DNA from: Planctomycetota bacterium
GTDB taxonomy: Bacteria; Planctomycetota; PLA2
DNA: 64,000 nucleotides
Assembly (NCBI GenBank): GCA_021776735.1
Contig: JAJFFH010000006.1
Location: forward strand, 1 to 64,000
Direction: 5' to 3'
Made by a program: the position numbers and the translations under genes. Positions 38,455 through 48,527 of this stretch are shown piece after piece; position 1 is the first letter of the stretch, and every line of letters begins with the position of its first letter. Below the pieces are notes generated by a model. The model was given only the letters and a program-made list of their open reading frames with translations. It was not told where the DNA came from and ran no database searches.

Positions 38455-38473
38455 GCCAGATAACTAGACCCCG

Positions 38474-38848
38474 CTAGCTGGTGAAGATGTAGATGCCGCG
38501 ACCCGCCCGCTCGATGGGGTAGGGCTCGCTGACCAGCTTGCTCAGCAGCATGGATGCGTGGCCGCGCGTGAGCCTGAACTGCTTCACGACCTCGTTGGTG
38601 GTGAAGTGCTTTTTGCCCTTGCGCTTGCCAGCCCAGGCGATGACCTTGTCCGGCAGGCTGCCGGGGCGGGCGATCTTGTAGCCGTCCGGCGAATGGAAGC
38701 CGCCGGCGATCGGGGTCGCCCGTCCGTGGGTACGGGGGCCGCCCTCCGCAATCGAAGCGGGGGTCCCCAACTCGATGGTGAGTTCCTTGGTGTGCAGGAG
38801 GGTCTTGAGCAGATCCTCCGACATGGTGATGGTAATGGATGCCGTCAT
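38474..38848 (-). CDS. small protein with winged-helix-like C terminus
   Basis: 124-residue protein. The last 60 residues (KHFTTNEVVKQFRLTRGHASMLLSKLVSEPYPIERAGRGIYIF) look like a winged helix with the wing Arg-Gly, as in small transcription or TA-type regulators. The N-terminal part (MTASITITMSEDLL) may be a dimerisation strand. No toxin or partner gene is adjacent. It is transcribed towards the repeat-rich gap. Confidence 0.6.
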   Translation of the reverse strand: MTASITITMSEDLLKTLLHTKELTIELGTPASIAEGGPRTHGRATPIAGGFHSPDGYKIARPGSLPDKVIAWAGKRKGKKHFTTNEVVKQFRLTRGHASMLLSKLVSEPYPIERAGRGIYIFTS

Positions 38849-38894
38849 GCCGGAAGAGTAGCAAAGTTGGGGCGCTCAAGTTGAGCTATTGACC

Positions 38895-38947
38895 CGAAAA
38901 AACACAAAAAAATGCTCTGAAGGCACCCTGAGGCGCGTTCGGCGCGC
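38895..38947 (-). terminator. possible terminator after PEP carboxykinase
   Basis: On the minus strand a GCGCG-CCGAA-CGCGC hairpin (38933-38947) is followed about 20 bases later by T7 and T6 runs (38896-38912). The distance from stem to T-run is longer than in standard intrinsic terminators. Confidence 0.3.
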
Positions 38948-39003
38948 ATACGAACATCCGACGTGGATCTATTCGGGGCTGATTCCGGCTGGTAACCGGG
39001 ATG

Positions 39004-40587
<1,584 letters not shown>

Positions 40588-40707
40588 CTTGGACAGTTCC
40601 TTCCGTGACCGGACGCCCCAGCGAATTATGCGCCGAGTCAGGGCAAAAACCCATGAAACGATAGATCGGTTGGAGGGCGTCGCTGTCTGAAGTCGGACGG
40701 GAAGCTG

Positions 40708-40721
40708 ACGGACGGCGATTT
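40708..40721 (+). repeat. interspersed motif copy 19
   Basis: Exact core with GAAGCTG flank, intergenic, 50 bases before the TIR gene. With copy 20 in opposite orientation it brackets the TIR/SLOG pair. Confidence 0.8.
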
Positions 40722-40770
40722 CCGGGGGCGCGTTCCCGACGCCGCGCGCCCGGATAGACTTGGCAGTCTC

Positions 40771-43335
40771 TTGCCGCACGCGACCCACCACGTCTTTTTT
40801 TCGTATGCCCGCGCGGACAACCGCGATCCGGTGGACGACGCGGGCCGGGGCTGGGTCACGGCGTTTTTCGAGCGGCTCAAGGCGCGGCATGGGGACTACT
40901 CGGGCCATGATCTGCGTGTTTTCTTCGATCAGGAGGAGATCGAGGACGGTACGGATTGGCGCCATCGGCTCCAGCAGGGGCTCCGCACGTCGAACCTCTT
41001 CCTGGCGTTCTTGTCGGAAAACTACATCCGCTCGAAGAACTGCCGCTGGGAGTGGACGGAATACGTGCGCCGCGAACACACCCAGGCCCGCGGCGACGAC
41101 GGCATCGCCACCGTGTATTTCGTGACGGTACCGCCCATGCCGGCCGCCAAGACCGACGACCCGGACGGCATGGCTGCGCTCGAAGCCGACTTTCGCACCG
41201 ACAAAGAGATCGACCGGTGGCTGAACGAGGTGCAGGAAGACCTTCGCCGCCGCCAGCTCTACGCGGATACGAAGGCGACCGGCCCGCATCCGAAAGCAGC
41301 GTTCGACCTGCGCCCCTGGTACCGCAAGGGACCGGAGATCCTCGGCGAACTGGATGCCGCGGACCGCCTCGAGGCGCTGCGGGCGGATCCGAAGACCGAC
41401 GAGCACGACCTGTTGACCCTCGCGGACCGCCTGGAAGAACTCGACAAGCGTCTGGCGACAAGACTGGACCGCTGCCTGCTCGCAGACATGGCCCCGGGCA
41501 ACCTCGGTGGCTCGTACCCGCATTTTGTCGGCCGTCACCGCGAACTGCGCGAATTGCACCGCGCCCTGACGACGAAGCGGCGTGGACTCTTGACCGCGGC
41601 GCACGGCATGGGCGGCCAGGGCAAGACCGCCCTCGCGGTCCAGTACGCGTTCGCCTACGCGGAATTCTACGCAGCCGGCGGACGCTGGCTGGTCCCGTCG
41701 GAACGCAAGACGACGATGGCCGAGTGCCTCCTGGAACTCGCCCGCGATCCGGCGCTGAGTTTCGTCATCCCCGAAGAAGTCGCCGGGAACAACGAGCAAG
41801 CCGCGCGCTGGGTACTCCACCAACTCGACATTCGCACCAAGAACAACGCCGAGGCCATCCGCGACCAGCTCCGCACGCACGAGGACCGCCAAAGCGGCGA
41901 CGAGGCGCGCCTGCCGGACTTCGAACCGCGGTGCCTGATCATTCTGGACAACGTGGACCGGCCGGAACTTCTCGACGCGCAGCAGCTGGCCCTCTTGCCG
42001 GAAACGGAATGGCTGGAGGTCGTCGTCACGACCAGGCTCGATCCGCGCGACTTCGGCGCGGCAAGAGACGGCAAGCGAATGACGGCGATCCCGGTGGACT
42101 CGCTGCCGATCCGGGACGCCGTGGCGCTGTTGCGCGAGTTCCGCGAGTTCGAGTCGGACGAGGAAGAGGTCGCTGCGCAAGCCCTGGCCGAAGCGTTGGG
42201 CGGATACACCCTGGTCGAGGTCGTGGCCGCCTATCTGGCCGCCCACAAAGAAATCACCGCGGCCGATTTCCTGAAGCGCATGGAAGAAGAGGGCCTGACC
42301 GAAGCTGACACCTTGGCCGAGGACAAAAGAGTCGGCGCAGCCATCCGCCACCGGGAAAAACAGTTGGCCTTCGTCCTCGACCAGACCCTGGCCCTGCTGG
42401 AGGACGACCCGGCCGCTTTGACCGTCCTGAACCACGCCAGCTTGATGGCCCCGGACTTCCCCGTGACCAAGTGGCTAAAAAACATGGCCGCCAAGACCCA
42501 CCCGGAATTGGCAGAGCCCGCGAAACCGGGCCACCCGAATCGCTGGACCGAGGTGTGGCACCGCCTGGAGGGCCTACGCCTGCTGACGCCTGCCTCCGAC
42601 GACGAAACGGCGCGGGGTTCGGTACCGCGTTTGGCGAATCTGCACCGCATGGTTGCGGAGCACCTGTTCGAGCGGTTGGACGACGCCGAACGAGCGGCGT
42701 TCCTCGACTCCGTGGTCGCGGAACTCGACAACCGACAGTCGAGGTTCGAGCACTCGTGGCAACACGATGCGAACACGCATTGGCTCCTCCGTCCGCTGGA
42801 AGAGAACCTGCTGCACATCCTGCAACACCGCCCCAACAGCCATCGCCTGGCGCTGGGATGCGGGGTCGCGGCGCAGGCGCACATGACAATCGGCCAGCTC
42901 GCCAGCGCCGAGAAGCTACTCGCGGTGTTCGTTGATACGTTGGCACGGAACCGCAAGGACGATCTGAACAATAAGGGGATTGCCCGGCTGCACTCGGTAG
43001 CGCAGAACGAACGCGGCGCATTCCTCATGCGCAGGCGTCAACCCGGCGACGCGGAGAAGGCGCTGTCGTGCTTCCAGCGTTCGCTGGAGATTCGCGAGGA
43101 TCTGTACCGTTCAAACCCCGGTAGCGGTCAGGCCGCGCGCGACGTGTCCGTGTCGCACTTCAAGTTCTTTGGATTCCATCGATCGCAGGGCCGGGAAGCC
43201 GAGGCCGTCGAGCATCTCAGGGCGTGTTTTGCGATTCTCGACGGGTTCGCGCGTGCGGGGCGGCCTATGGATCCGGCGATGAGGCGGCTGCACGAGCAGT
43301 TAAGGCCTCTGTTTTCTTCTGACGCGGAGACGTAA
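40771..43335 (+). CDS. TIR-domain STAND NTPase with TPR-like C terminus
   Basis: 854-residue protein. Residues 1-115 are a TIR domain: HVFFSYARADN, LRVFFDQEEIEDGTDWRHRLQQGL and LAFLSENYIRSKNCRWEWTEY, with the Glu near 94 as the likely NADase residue. Residues about 250-560 are an NB-ARC-type module: FVGRHRELREL, P-loop HGMGGQGKTALA (about 278-289), Walker B CLIILDNVDRP, and VVTTRLDP. The rest is helical and TPR-like (AEKALSCFQRSLEIREDLYR). In bacteria such proteins act as sensors that switch on NAD-depleting TIR activity after phage infection; a role here is inference. The start is TTG at 40771 because no ATG or GTG precedes the TIR motif. Fifteen bases separate it from the SLOG-like gene. 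Confidence 0.85.
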   Translation: MPHATHHVFFSYARADNRDPVDDAGRGWVTAFFERLKARHGDYSGHDLRVFFDQEEIEDGTDWRHRLQQGLRTSNLFLAFLSENYIRSKNCRWEWTEYVRREHTQARGDDGIATVYFVTVPPMPAAKTDDPDGMAALEADFRTDKEIDRWLNEVQEDLRRRQLYADTKATGPHPKAAFDLRPWYRKGPEILGELDAADRLEALRADPKTDEHDLLTLADRLEELDKRLATRLDRCLLADMAPGNLGGSYPHFVGRHRELRELHRALTTKRRGLLTAAHGMGGQGKTALAVQYAFAYAEFYAAGGRWLVPSERKTTMAECLLELARDPALSFVIPEEVAGNNEQAARWVLHQLDIRTKNNAEAIRDQLRTHEDRQSGDEARLPDFEPRCLIILDNVDRPELLDAQQLALLPETEWLEVVVTTRLDPRDFGAARDGKRMTAIPVDSLPIRDAVALLREFREFESDEEEVAAQALAEALGGYTLVEVVAAYLAAHKEITAADFLKRMEEEGLTEADTLAEDKRVGAAIRHREKQLAFVLDQTLALLEDDPAALTVLNHASLMAPDFPVTKWLKNMAAKTHPELAEPAKPGHPNRWTEVWHRLEGLRLLTPASDDETARGSVPRLANLHRMVAEHLFERLDDAERAAFLDSVVAELDNRQSRFEHSWQHDANTHWLLRPLEENLLHILQHRPNSHRLALGCGVAAQAHMTIGQLASAEKLLAVFVDTLARNRKDDLNNKGIARLHSVAQNERGAFLMRRRQPGDAEKALSCFQRSLEIREDLYRSNPGSGQAARDVSVSHFKFFGFHRSQGREAEAVEHLRACFAILDGFARAGRPMDPAMRRLHEQLRPLFSSDAET

Positions 43336-43350
43336 GGTCGTGGATTCGCC

Positions 43351-44943
43351 ATGTCTGATTCTTCTACATCTGCCGATTCTCTTCCGCTCGTGGTTTCGCT
43401 TGGGTTTGCCGGGTCCCGGGAGTTTCTTTCTCGCGCGCCCGATCCCGACGGATTGCATGAGGCGGTCGGGGTGCATCTTGTCAAGCGGCTCGGCGAACTG
43501 CCGAGAGAGCTCAAGCTCGAGTCGCACCACTTTCTTTGTGGGATTTCGCAGATCGCGACCGGGGCGGACACCTTGTTCACCAAGGCCTGCAAGGAACTCA
43601 AGATCGCGCAGCGGATCTTCTTGCCGCAGGCTCGGGAGGAGTACCTCTTGGCAGACGGGTCGCGGGCGCCGGATTTTTCCGATGAAGAACGTGACGCCGC
43701 AGCAGAGCTCTTGAAGAGTCCGCACATCATTCAGGAGCGGGTCGTGACGCGCGCGTCGGGGCGGCATGATCGGTTCGAGGAGGTCAACCTCGAGATCGTG
43801 AACTCGAGCGACGTTGTTGTTTGTGTGTTGCGCGAGGAGTCGAATGACCGGCCCGGTGGAACCAGGGGTCTGCTCAATGCGGCGATACGGCGCGACATGC
43901 ATGCGCTCGAAATTCGGGTGGGGGTGAACGACGACGGAAGCCCGCGGTACACGGAGCAGTGGCACCACCCGACGGACAAGGACGGGAAACCGCTGCCGTT
44001 TGTTCCTCCGGCGCTGCCCAAGGAGATCGAGACCGCGACGCTCTCCTCTGCCGCCGCGACTTCGCCTTCGCCGGGCGTGCCCGCGGGCGTCGAGGAGTAC
44101 CTCAACGCCCTCAAGAAGGTCGGCAGCGGTCAGGCGAACCTCATTCGCAGGATCTTCGGCGTGCAGGCCATGGTCATCATTGGTGCGCACATGCTCGCGA
44201 CTCTCTGCGCGGTGCTCGCCCTGCTGGCTCATCACCACTGGGCACTCAAGCCGCTGCTCGGCGTCGAGCTCGGGCTCCTTGCCATCGGTGGTGGTGTGCA
44301 CCTGTGGTTGCACCATTCCCACGCCGTGCGTGTCTGGGCGATGACCCGCATCTCCGCCGAGGTCGCGCGTTCGGTCCGGCCGCTGCGGAACCTGCACGTG
44401 CAACTCGGCTACCTCTTTGCGCTTCCGTTTCCCCGTGTCCTCCGGTCCGTCTTGCGCACGGTCAACGTGCTTCACGTCGCCAGCACGCGAGCGCAAGAGC
44501 CGACCGAGACCATGATCGATGACTACGCCGCGGAGCGGCTCGACGGCAAGAACAGGCAGATCGAGTACTACACCAACAAGCTCAGGACCGCCGAGTTCCG
44601 GCTCGCCTGTTCGAAGACGGCGTTCTACGTTTTTACTGCCGGCGCGTTTCTCGCCACAGCGTGCAAGCTCGGTTTCACGCCGAGCCATGCCGCACTTTTC
44701 GGGACCATGGCGATCCTGCTTCCTGTCCTGGCCGTCGGCGCGCTGTCCCTGGCGGCATCATTCGATCTCGAAGCCCGCGTCCACACATTCACGGATATCA
44801 AGAGCCACCTCGATCGGGTTCGACCGCTGTTTGGTGACGGATGCACCGATTGCGAGTTCGCGTGCCTGGCCCTCGATACCGAGGCGGTTCTGCTGGGCGA
44901 AACGGCGAATTGGGCCTCGCGGCGCTCGTTTACGAGCGTGTAG
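43351..44943 (+). CDS. SLOG-like domain protein with four membrane helices
   Basis: 530-residue protein. Residues about 13-190 fit a Rossmann-like SLOG/LOG nucleotide-sensing fold: VSLGFAGSREF, FLCGISQIATGADTLFTKACKELKIAQRIFLP and NSSDVVVCVLREESNDRPGGTRGLLNAAIRR. Two helix pairs follow, at about 270-293 with 300-321 and about 421-440 with 446-470, as in SLATT/DUF4231-type effectors. Known SLOG-SLATT proteins are thought to sense a nucleotide and then disrupt the membrane. It follows the TIR-STAND gene after 15 bases and surely shares its transcript. Whether it senses the TIR product is the interesting open question. Confidence 0.75.
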   Translation: MSDSSTSADSLPLVVSLGFAGSREFLSRAPDPDGLHEAVGVHLVKRLGELPRELKLESHHFLCGISQIATGADTLFTKACKELKIAQRIFLPQAREEYLLADGSRAPDFSDEERDAAAELLKSPHIIQERVVTRASGRHDRFEEVNLEIVNSSDVVVCVLREESNDRPGGTRGLLNAAIRRDMHALEIRVGVNDDGSPRYTEQWHHPTDKDGKPLPFVPPALPKEIETATLSSAAATSPSPGVPAGVEEYLNALKKVGSGQANLIRRIFGVQAMVIIGAHMLATLCAVLALLAHHHWALKPLLGVELGLLAIGGGVHLWLHHSHAVRVWAMTRISAEVARSVRPLRNLHVQLGYLFALPFPRVLRSVLRTVNVLHVASTRAQEPTETMIDDYAAERLDGKNRQIEYYTNKLRTAEFRLACSKTAFYVFTAGAFLATACKLGFTPSHAALFGTMAILLPVLAVGALSLAASFDLEARVHTFTDIKSHLDRVRPLFGDGCTDCEFACLALDTEAVLLGETANWASRRSFTSV

Positions 44944-44985
44944 CGCCCCGCCGGCACTGTCGCACCCGCGCGCGACACTCATGGC

Positions 44986-46518
44986 GTGCGAAACATCGCC
45001 GTCCTGACGCTTTTTTCAGGGTTGTTCTCTCTCGGTGCTCTTGCGGGCGAGCGGGACGAGGCGTGGTGTCGCTTTCGCGGGCCTGCGCATGGGCGCGCGC
45101 ATGTCGCGGCTGGGCCGAAGCTCCCTCTGCGGCTCGATTGGCGGATTGATCTTTGGGCGAACGGGGATCTGTTTTCGCGCAAGAAGCCGTGGAACCACAA
45201 CGCGCCGCTCGGGATCGGTGTGGCCTGGCGTGTGGACGACCGCTACCTCTACGGGTTCGAGCAGGCGTTTTACACCCGGACCGGCCGCGACGTGGCGCTG
45301 TTTGATCGACGCACCGGCGCGCTCGTGCATCGATTCGTGCCGGACAAGGGGCAGCCGCTGGCCAACAAGAGGGCCGCGTCGATCCATGACGACCCCGGCT
45401 TTGGGCTCGGCGATGCGCCGCTGCTCTTTTTCGGCAACTTCTATGCAGGCCATCGCCTGCTCACCGTGCGTGAGGACAAGATCGTCGCGCTCGACGAAAG
45501 GGCGCTCAACGTGCGCATGGTCGGCCACACCTGTGAGGGCGCGCGCTGGCTCAAGGGCCGTTACTACCTGGACGGGGGCGGCGCGCCGATCAAGGAGAAG
45601 GCGTGGTACCGCTGGGGTTCGAATCTCTGCCGTTGGGCGCCGCGGGACAAGTCTCAAAAAAGGCAGGAGATCGATGTCGTCTTGCGCGACGTGTCCGTGC
45701 CGTGCACGGTGTGGAACGACCGCGACCTCGTCCTGTTCGTCCGCGGCGGGTTGACCGAGCCCACGGCGAACGGCGTGTTCGCCTGGCAGGAATACGTGCG
45801 CATCCGCGACGACCAAATCGTCGCGCGCCTGCGCGTGCGCCTGTTCGAGGACCGCCCGCCCGCGGGCCAACGCATCATCAACCTCGCGCGCAACGCGGTT
45901 CGCGCCATGGCAATCTCGCCGGACGGCAAGCTGCTGTACTGCCACGAACGGATCGACCACGCGCGCCAACAGTTCGTCGTGCGCCGCATGTCCGATTTCG
46001 AACTCGTCGGCAAGATTCCGCCCGCGCACCTGCCCCGCGTCCAAAACACCGGCTTCGCCGCGCAAACATGCCCGGAGCTGGGCATCGGCTTCGCGGTCGA
46101 CGCGGCACACTTCTATCTGCACCTGCGCGACCGGCTCGAACTGTGGACCCCCGACCTGAAGACGCGCCTCAAAAGCATCGCCGTCCGTCCGCGTACCCTG
46201 AATGCGGCTTCATCGTTCGCCATGAACCGCTACGACAAGAAGGGCGGCAACGCGTCGTACCCGGCGCGCGGCACGGAAAACACGATTGCGACCGACGGCG
46301 TGCGGCTGTACCTGACCACCGACACGACGCTGCAGGTGCACGATGCGAAGACCGGCAAGGAACTCTGGGTGCACGAGTTCGAGCGGCACGCGCTGCCGGC
46401 GCTGGGTGCGGAGGCCGGCTTGCCCGGGGATGTGATCGTGTGCCCGGACGCGGTCTACGTGGCGACACACAGAAACCAGTCGGTCCTCTTTCGCTTTGTA
46501 CCGGCGTCGGCGAAGTAG
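44986..46518 (+). CDS. exported PQQ-like beta-propeller protein
   Basis: 510-residue protein with a signal peptide (VRNIAVLTLFSGLFSLGALA, GTG start at 44986). Repeating four-strand blades such as VALFDRRTGALVHRF, RAMAISPDGKLLYC, IATDGVRLYLTTDTTLQVHDAKTGKELWVHEF and VIVCPDAVYVATHR fit a PQQ/WD-like propeller without visible PQQ-ligand residues. The ligand is unknown. Forty-two bases separate it from the SLOG-like gene, so read-through is possible, but a secreted propeller is not an expected part of that system. Confidence 0.7.
   Translation: MRNIAVLTLFSGLFSLGALAGERDEAWCRFRGPAHGRAHVAAGPKLPLRLDWRIDLWANGDLFSRKKPWNHNAPLGIGVAWRVDDRYLYGFEQAFYTRTGRDVALFDRRTGALVHRFVPDKGQPLANKRAASIHDDPGFGLGDAPLLFFGNFYAGHRLLTVREDKIVALDERALNVRMVGHTCEGARWLKGRYYLDGGGAPIKEKAWYRWGSNLCRWAPRDKSQKRQEIDVVLRDVSVPCTVWNDRDLVLFVRGGLTEPTANGVFAWQEYVRIRDDQIVARLRVRLFEDRPPAGQRIINLARNAVRAMAISPDGKLLYCHERIDHARQQFVVRRMSDFELVGKIPPAHLPRVQNTGFAAQTCPELGIGFAVDAAHFYLHLRDRLELWTPDLKTRLKSIAVRPRTLNAASSFAMNRYDKKGGNASYPARGTENTIATDGVRLYLTTDTTLQVHDAKTGKELWVHEFERHALPALGAEAGLPGDVIVCPDAVYVATHRNQSVLFRFVPASAK
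44993..45006 (-). repeat. interspersed motif copy 20
   Basis: Exact core at codons 3-7 of the propeller gene, read as NIAVL. In motif orientation it is preceded by six A's and GC. Confidence 0.8.
46175..46188 (-). repeat. interspersed motif copy 21
   Basis: Exact core near the 3' end of the propeller gene, read as SIAVRP. Forms a perfect 15-bp inverted repeat with copy 22. Confidence 0.85.
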
Positions 46519-46542
46519 CGGTCTTACATCGGAAGACAGCAA

Positions 46543-46556
46543 ACGGACGGCGATGC
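46543..46556 (+). repeat. interspersed motif copy 22
   Basis: Intergenic, 24 bases after the propeller stop, with the full CAGCAA flank and AGCATCGCCGTCCGT complementarity to copy 21. Confidence 0.85.
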
Positions 46557-46686
46557 TCAGACGTGCCCCGGAAAGCGCGCCGAAACGCGGCCCGCCGCGA
46601 CCGTTCTATCGAGCGCCGCAAAGCGCGCCCTCACTCAAACTCTCAGATTCTGCGCTTCTGCGTTTCTGCGGTAAAACGTCCCGGTC

Positions 46687-47472
46687 CTACTCGTTGCGCG
46701 CAAGGTAGGCCCGGATGCCCTTGACCTCGCGCGGCACGAAGAACACGTTCGGGTTGGCGAACATCTGTTCGGCCCAGCCGTCGCGGTTCGTGTGGACGTC
46801 GGCGTCGAACTCCGAGAACGGGTAGCGGGTGCCGAGGTATGTGAACCAGCCCTCGTAGCCCAGGTCGGTGAGGAAGCGGAAGGTCTTGACGAGATCGTCC
46901 TCGTAGAGCAGCGGCGTGGTCTCGGTCATGATGACCGGGCGGCAGCGGCGAATGGTCTCGACCCCGCCGCGGAGCACCGCGAGCTCGTGTTGCTCGACGT
47001 CGATCTTGATGAAGCCGACGTCGTCGTGGCCTTCCGCGTCGATCGTCGTGGCCTCGACGTCGAAGGTCATGATCTCCCGCGCGCCCGGAAAGTGCTGCGC
47101 GACGCTCGCCAGCTCGTGCTCCAGCCGGTCGCCGACGAAGGGGATCTTCAGTTCGAGGCGGCCCGGGGCGTCCGACATGGCCGCGTTGCGAACGTGCACG
47201 TCCGGCAGCGAGCGCTTCAGCCGCCTGGCGAGCTCCGGATTCGGCTCGTAGGCGTGGACCGCGGTCGCGTAGCGGCGCAGCATGTACGAGTACGTGCCGA
47301 TGTTGGCGCCGATGTCCAGCGCGCTGCGACCGCGCAGGACCACGTGCCGAAGCATCCGCAGCTCAGGCTCGCCGGTGAGCCAGTGGTCGAGGGCGTGAAG
47401 GCGGATCCGCAGGCGATCCGGAAGCATGTGGGCGAGACGGCTGCTCATAGTCATGGTGATTTCGTTGGACAA
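46687..47472 (-). CDS. FkbM family methyltransferase
   Basis: 261-residue protein. SAM motif SALDIGANIGTYSYML (about residues 48-63), acidic strand end AVHAYEPNPELARRL, and FIKIDVEQHELAVLRGG, the FkbM hallmark. These enzymes O-methylate glycans or small molecules. Several Met codons lie in the first ten residues (MSNEITMTMSS), so the exact start is open. The gene is convergent with the propeller gene and divergent from the MoxR-type gene. Confidence 0.87.
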   Translation of the reverse strand: MSNEITMTMSSRLAHMLPDRLRIRLHALDHWLTGEPELRMLRHVVLRGRSALDIGANIGTYSYMLRRYATAVHAYEPNPELARRLKRSLPDVHVRNAAMSDAPGRLELKIPFVGDRLEHELASVAQHFPGAREIMTFDVEATTIDAEGHDDVGFIKIDVEQHELAVLRGGVETIRRCRPVIMTETTPLLYEDDLVKTFRFLTDLGYEGWFTYLGTRYPFSEFDADVHTNRDGWAEQMFANPNVFFVPREVKGIRAYLARNE

Positions 47473-47555
47473 ACTCGGTTTACAGCGGTCGGTGTCGCGA
47501 ACCCCATGCCGAGAGCCCGACGCGTCCCCACGGGCGGATCATTTCGAGAAAACGT

Positions 47556-47569
47556 ACGGACGGCGATGT
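47556..47569 (+). repeat. interspersed motif copy 23
   Basis: Perfect 14-mer, intergenic, 77 bases upstream of the MoxR-type start. Confidence 0.85.
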
Positions 47570-47645
47570 CCCCGGAACCCTGCGCTTCGGCGCGGGCACG
47601 CCCGTGTGCTGCCGCTCGATTTTGGCCCGCCCCTACCATGTCGCG

Positions 47646-48494
47646 ATGGCTCGTTTTGAAGGAACCGACACTTACATCGCCGGCGAGGACCTCCAGGTCG
47701 CCGTCAACGCCGCCGTCGCGCTGGAGCGGCCGTTGCTCGTCAAGGGCGAACCCGGCACCGGCAAGACCGTGCTGGCGCACGAGGTCGCGCGCGCGCTCGG
47801 CCGTCCGCTGCTGACGTGGCACGTCAAGTCGACGACGAAGGCGCAGCAGGGGTTGTACGAGTACGACGCCGTCGCCCGCCTGCGCGACTCGCAGCTCGGG
47901 TCCGACAAGGTGCACGACATCGCGAACTACATCGTGCGCGGGCAGTTGTGGGACGCGTTCACCGCCGACGAGCCCGTCGTGTTACTCATCGACGAGATCG
48001 ACAAGGCCGACATCGAGTTTCCGAACGACCTGCTGCTCGAGCTCGACCGCATGGAGTTCTTCGTCTACGAGACCAAGGAGACCGTGCGCGCGCAGCACCG
48101 GCCGGCGGTCATCATCACGAGCAACAACGAAAAGGAACTGCCCGACGCGTTCTTGCGCCGTTGCTTCTTCCACTTCATCCGCTTCCCCGACGAGGCGATG
48201 ATGGCGTCGATCGTCCACGCGCACTTTCCGGATCTCAAAAAGAACCTGCTCAACGAGGCGCTCGGCATGTTCTACGGCTTGCGCGAGGTGCAGGGGCTCA
48301 AGAAGCCGCCGTCCACGTCCGAGCTGCTCGACTGGATTCGACTGCTCGTGATGGACGACGTCGCGCCGGACGAACTCAAGCGCGTGCGGGACCGGGAGCC
48401 GCCGCCCTACGTCGGCTCGCTCGTGAAGAACGAACAGGATCTGCGGCGTGTCGCGGAGCAGTTCGGCGGACGCCGGCCCAAGAGGAAGTGGTAG
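47646..48494 (+). CDS. MoxR/CoxD-type AAA+ ATPase
   Basis: 282-residue protein. Walker A GEPGTGKT (about residues 35-42), Walker B LLIDEIDKA (about 113), sensor-1 ITSNNEKELPDAFLRRC with the arginine finger. Small MoxR ATPases act as chaperones that insert metals or remodel partners, typically with a von Willebrand A protein encoded next door, as here. The ATG at 47646 (MARFEGTDTYIAGEDL) matches relatives; the frame opens 42 bases earlier at ATG 47604 without support. The CoxE-like partner starts 29 bases after the stop. Confidence 0.88.
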   Translation: MARFEGTDTYIAGEDLQVAVNAAVALERPLLVKGEPGTGKTVLAHEVARALGRPLLTWHVKSTTKAQQGLYEYDAVARLRDSQLGSDKVHDIANYIVRGQLWDAFTADEPVVLLIDEIDKADIEFPNDLLLELDRMEFFVYETKETVRAQHRPAVIITSNNEKELPDAFLRRCFFHFIRFPDEAMMASIVHAHFPDLKKNLLNEALGMFYGLREVQGLKKPPSTSELLDWIRLLVMDDVAPDELKRVRDREPPPYVGSLVKNEQDLRRVAEQFGGRRPKRKW

Positions 48495-48513
48495 CCCCAA
48501 CGGACGGAAGCGG

Positions 48514-48527
48514 ACGGACGGCGATGC
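48514..48527 (+). repeat. interspersed motif copy 24, carries a start codon
   Basis: Perfect core; the ATG of the motif (48524) is the start codon of the CoxE-like gene. Confidence 0.85.

Larger units (their letters stand above)
38166..38473. other. patchwork intergenic region with repeats and hairpins
   Basis: No gene is seen in these 308 bases. The region holds a doubled partial motif (38221-38250), a tandem 16-bp repeat (38268-38299) and two hairpin units of the same build (38404-38422 and 38435-38454). It lies upstream of the flippase and downstream of the small gene at 38474, both on the minus strand. Confidence 0.6.

Noticed and set aside
40771-44943. Reading the TIR/SLOG pair as a CBASS locus
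   Set aside because: No CD-NTase-like cyclase gene is present next to the pair, so the CBASS label is not supported.
45610-45640. GGTTCGAATCTC, resembling a tRNA T-loop
   Set aside because: It lies in frame within the propeller gene, and no acceptor stem, D-arm or anticodon arm can be built around it.
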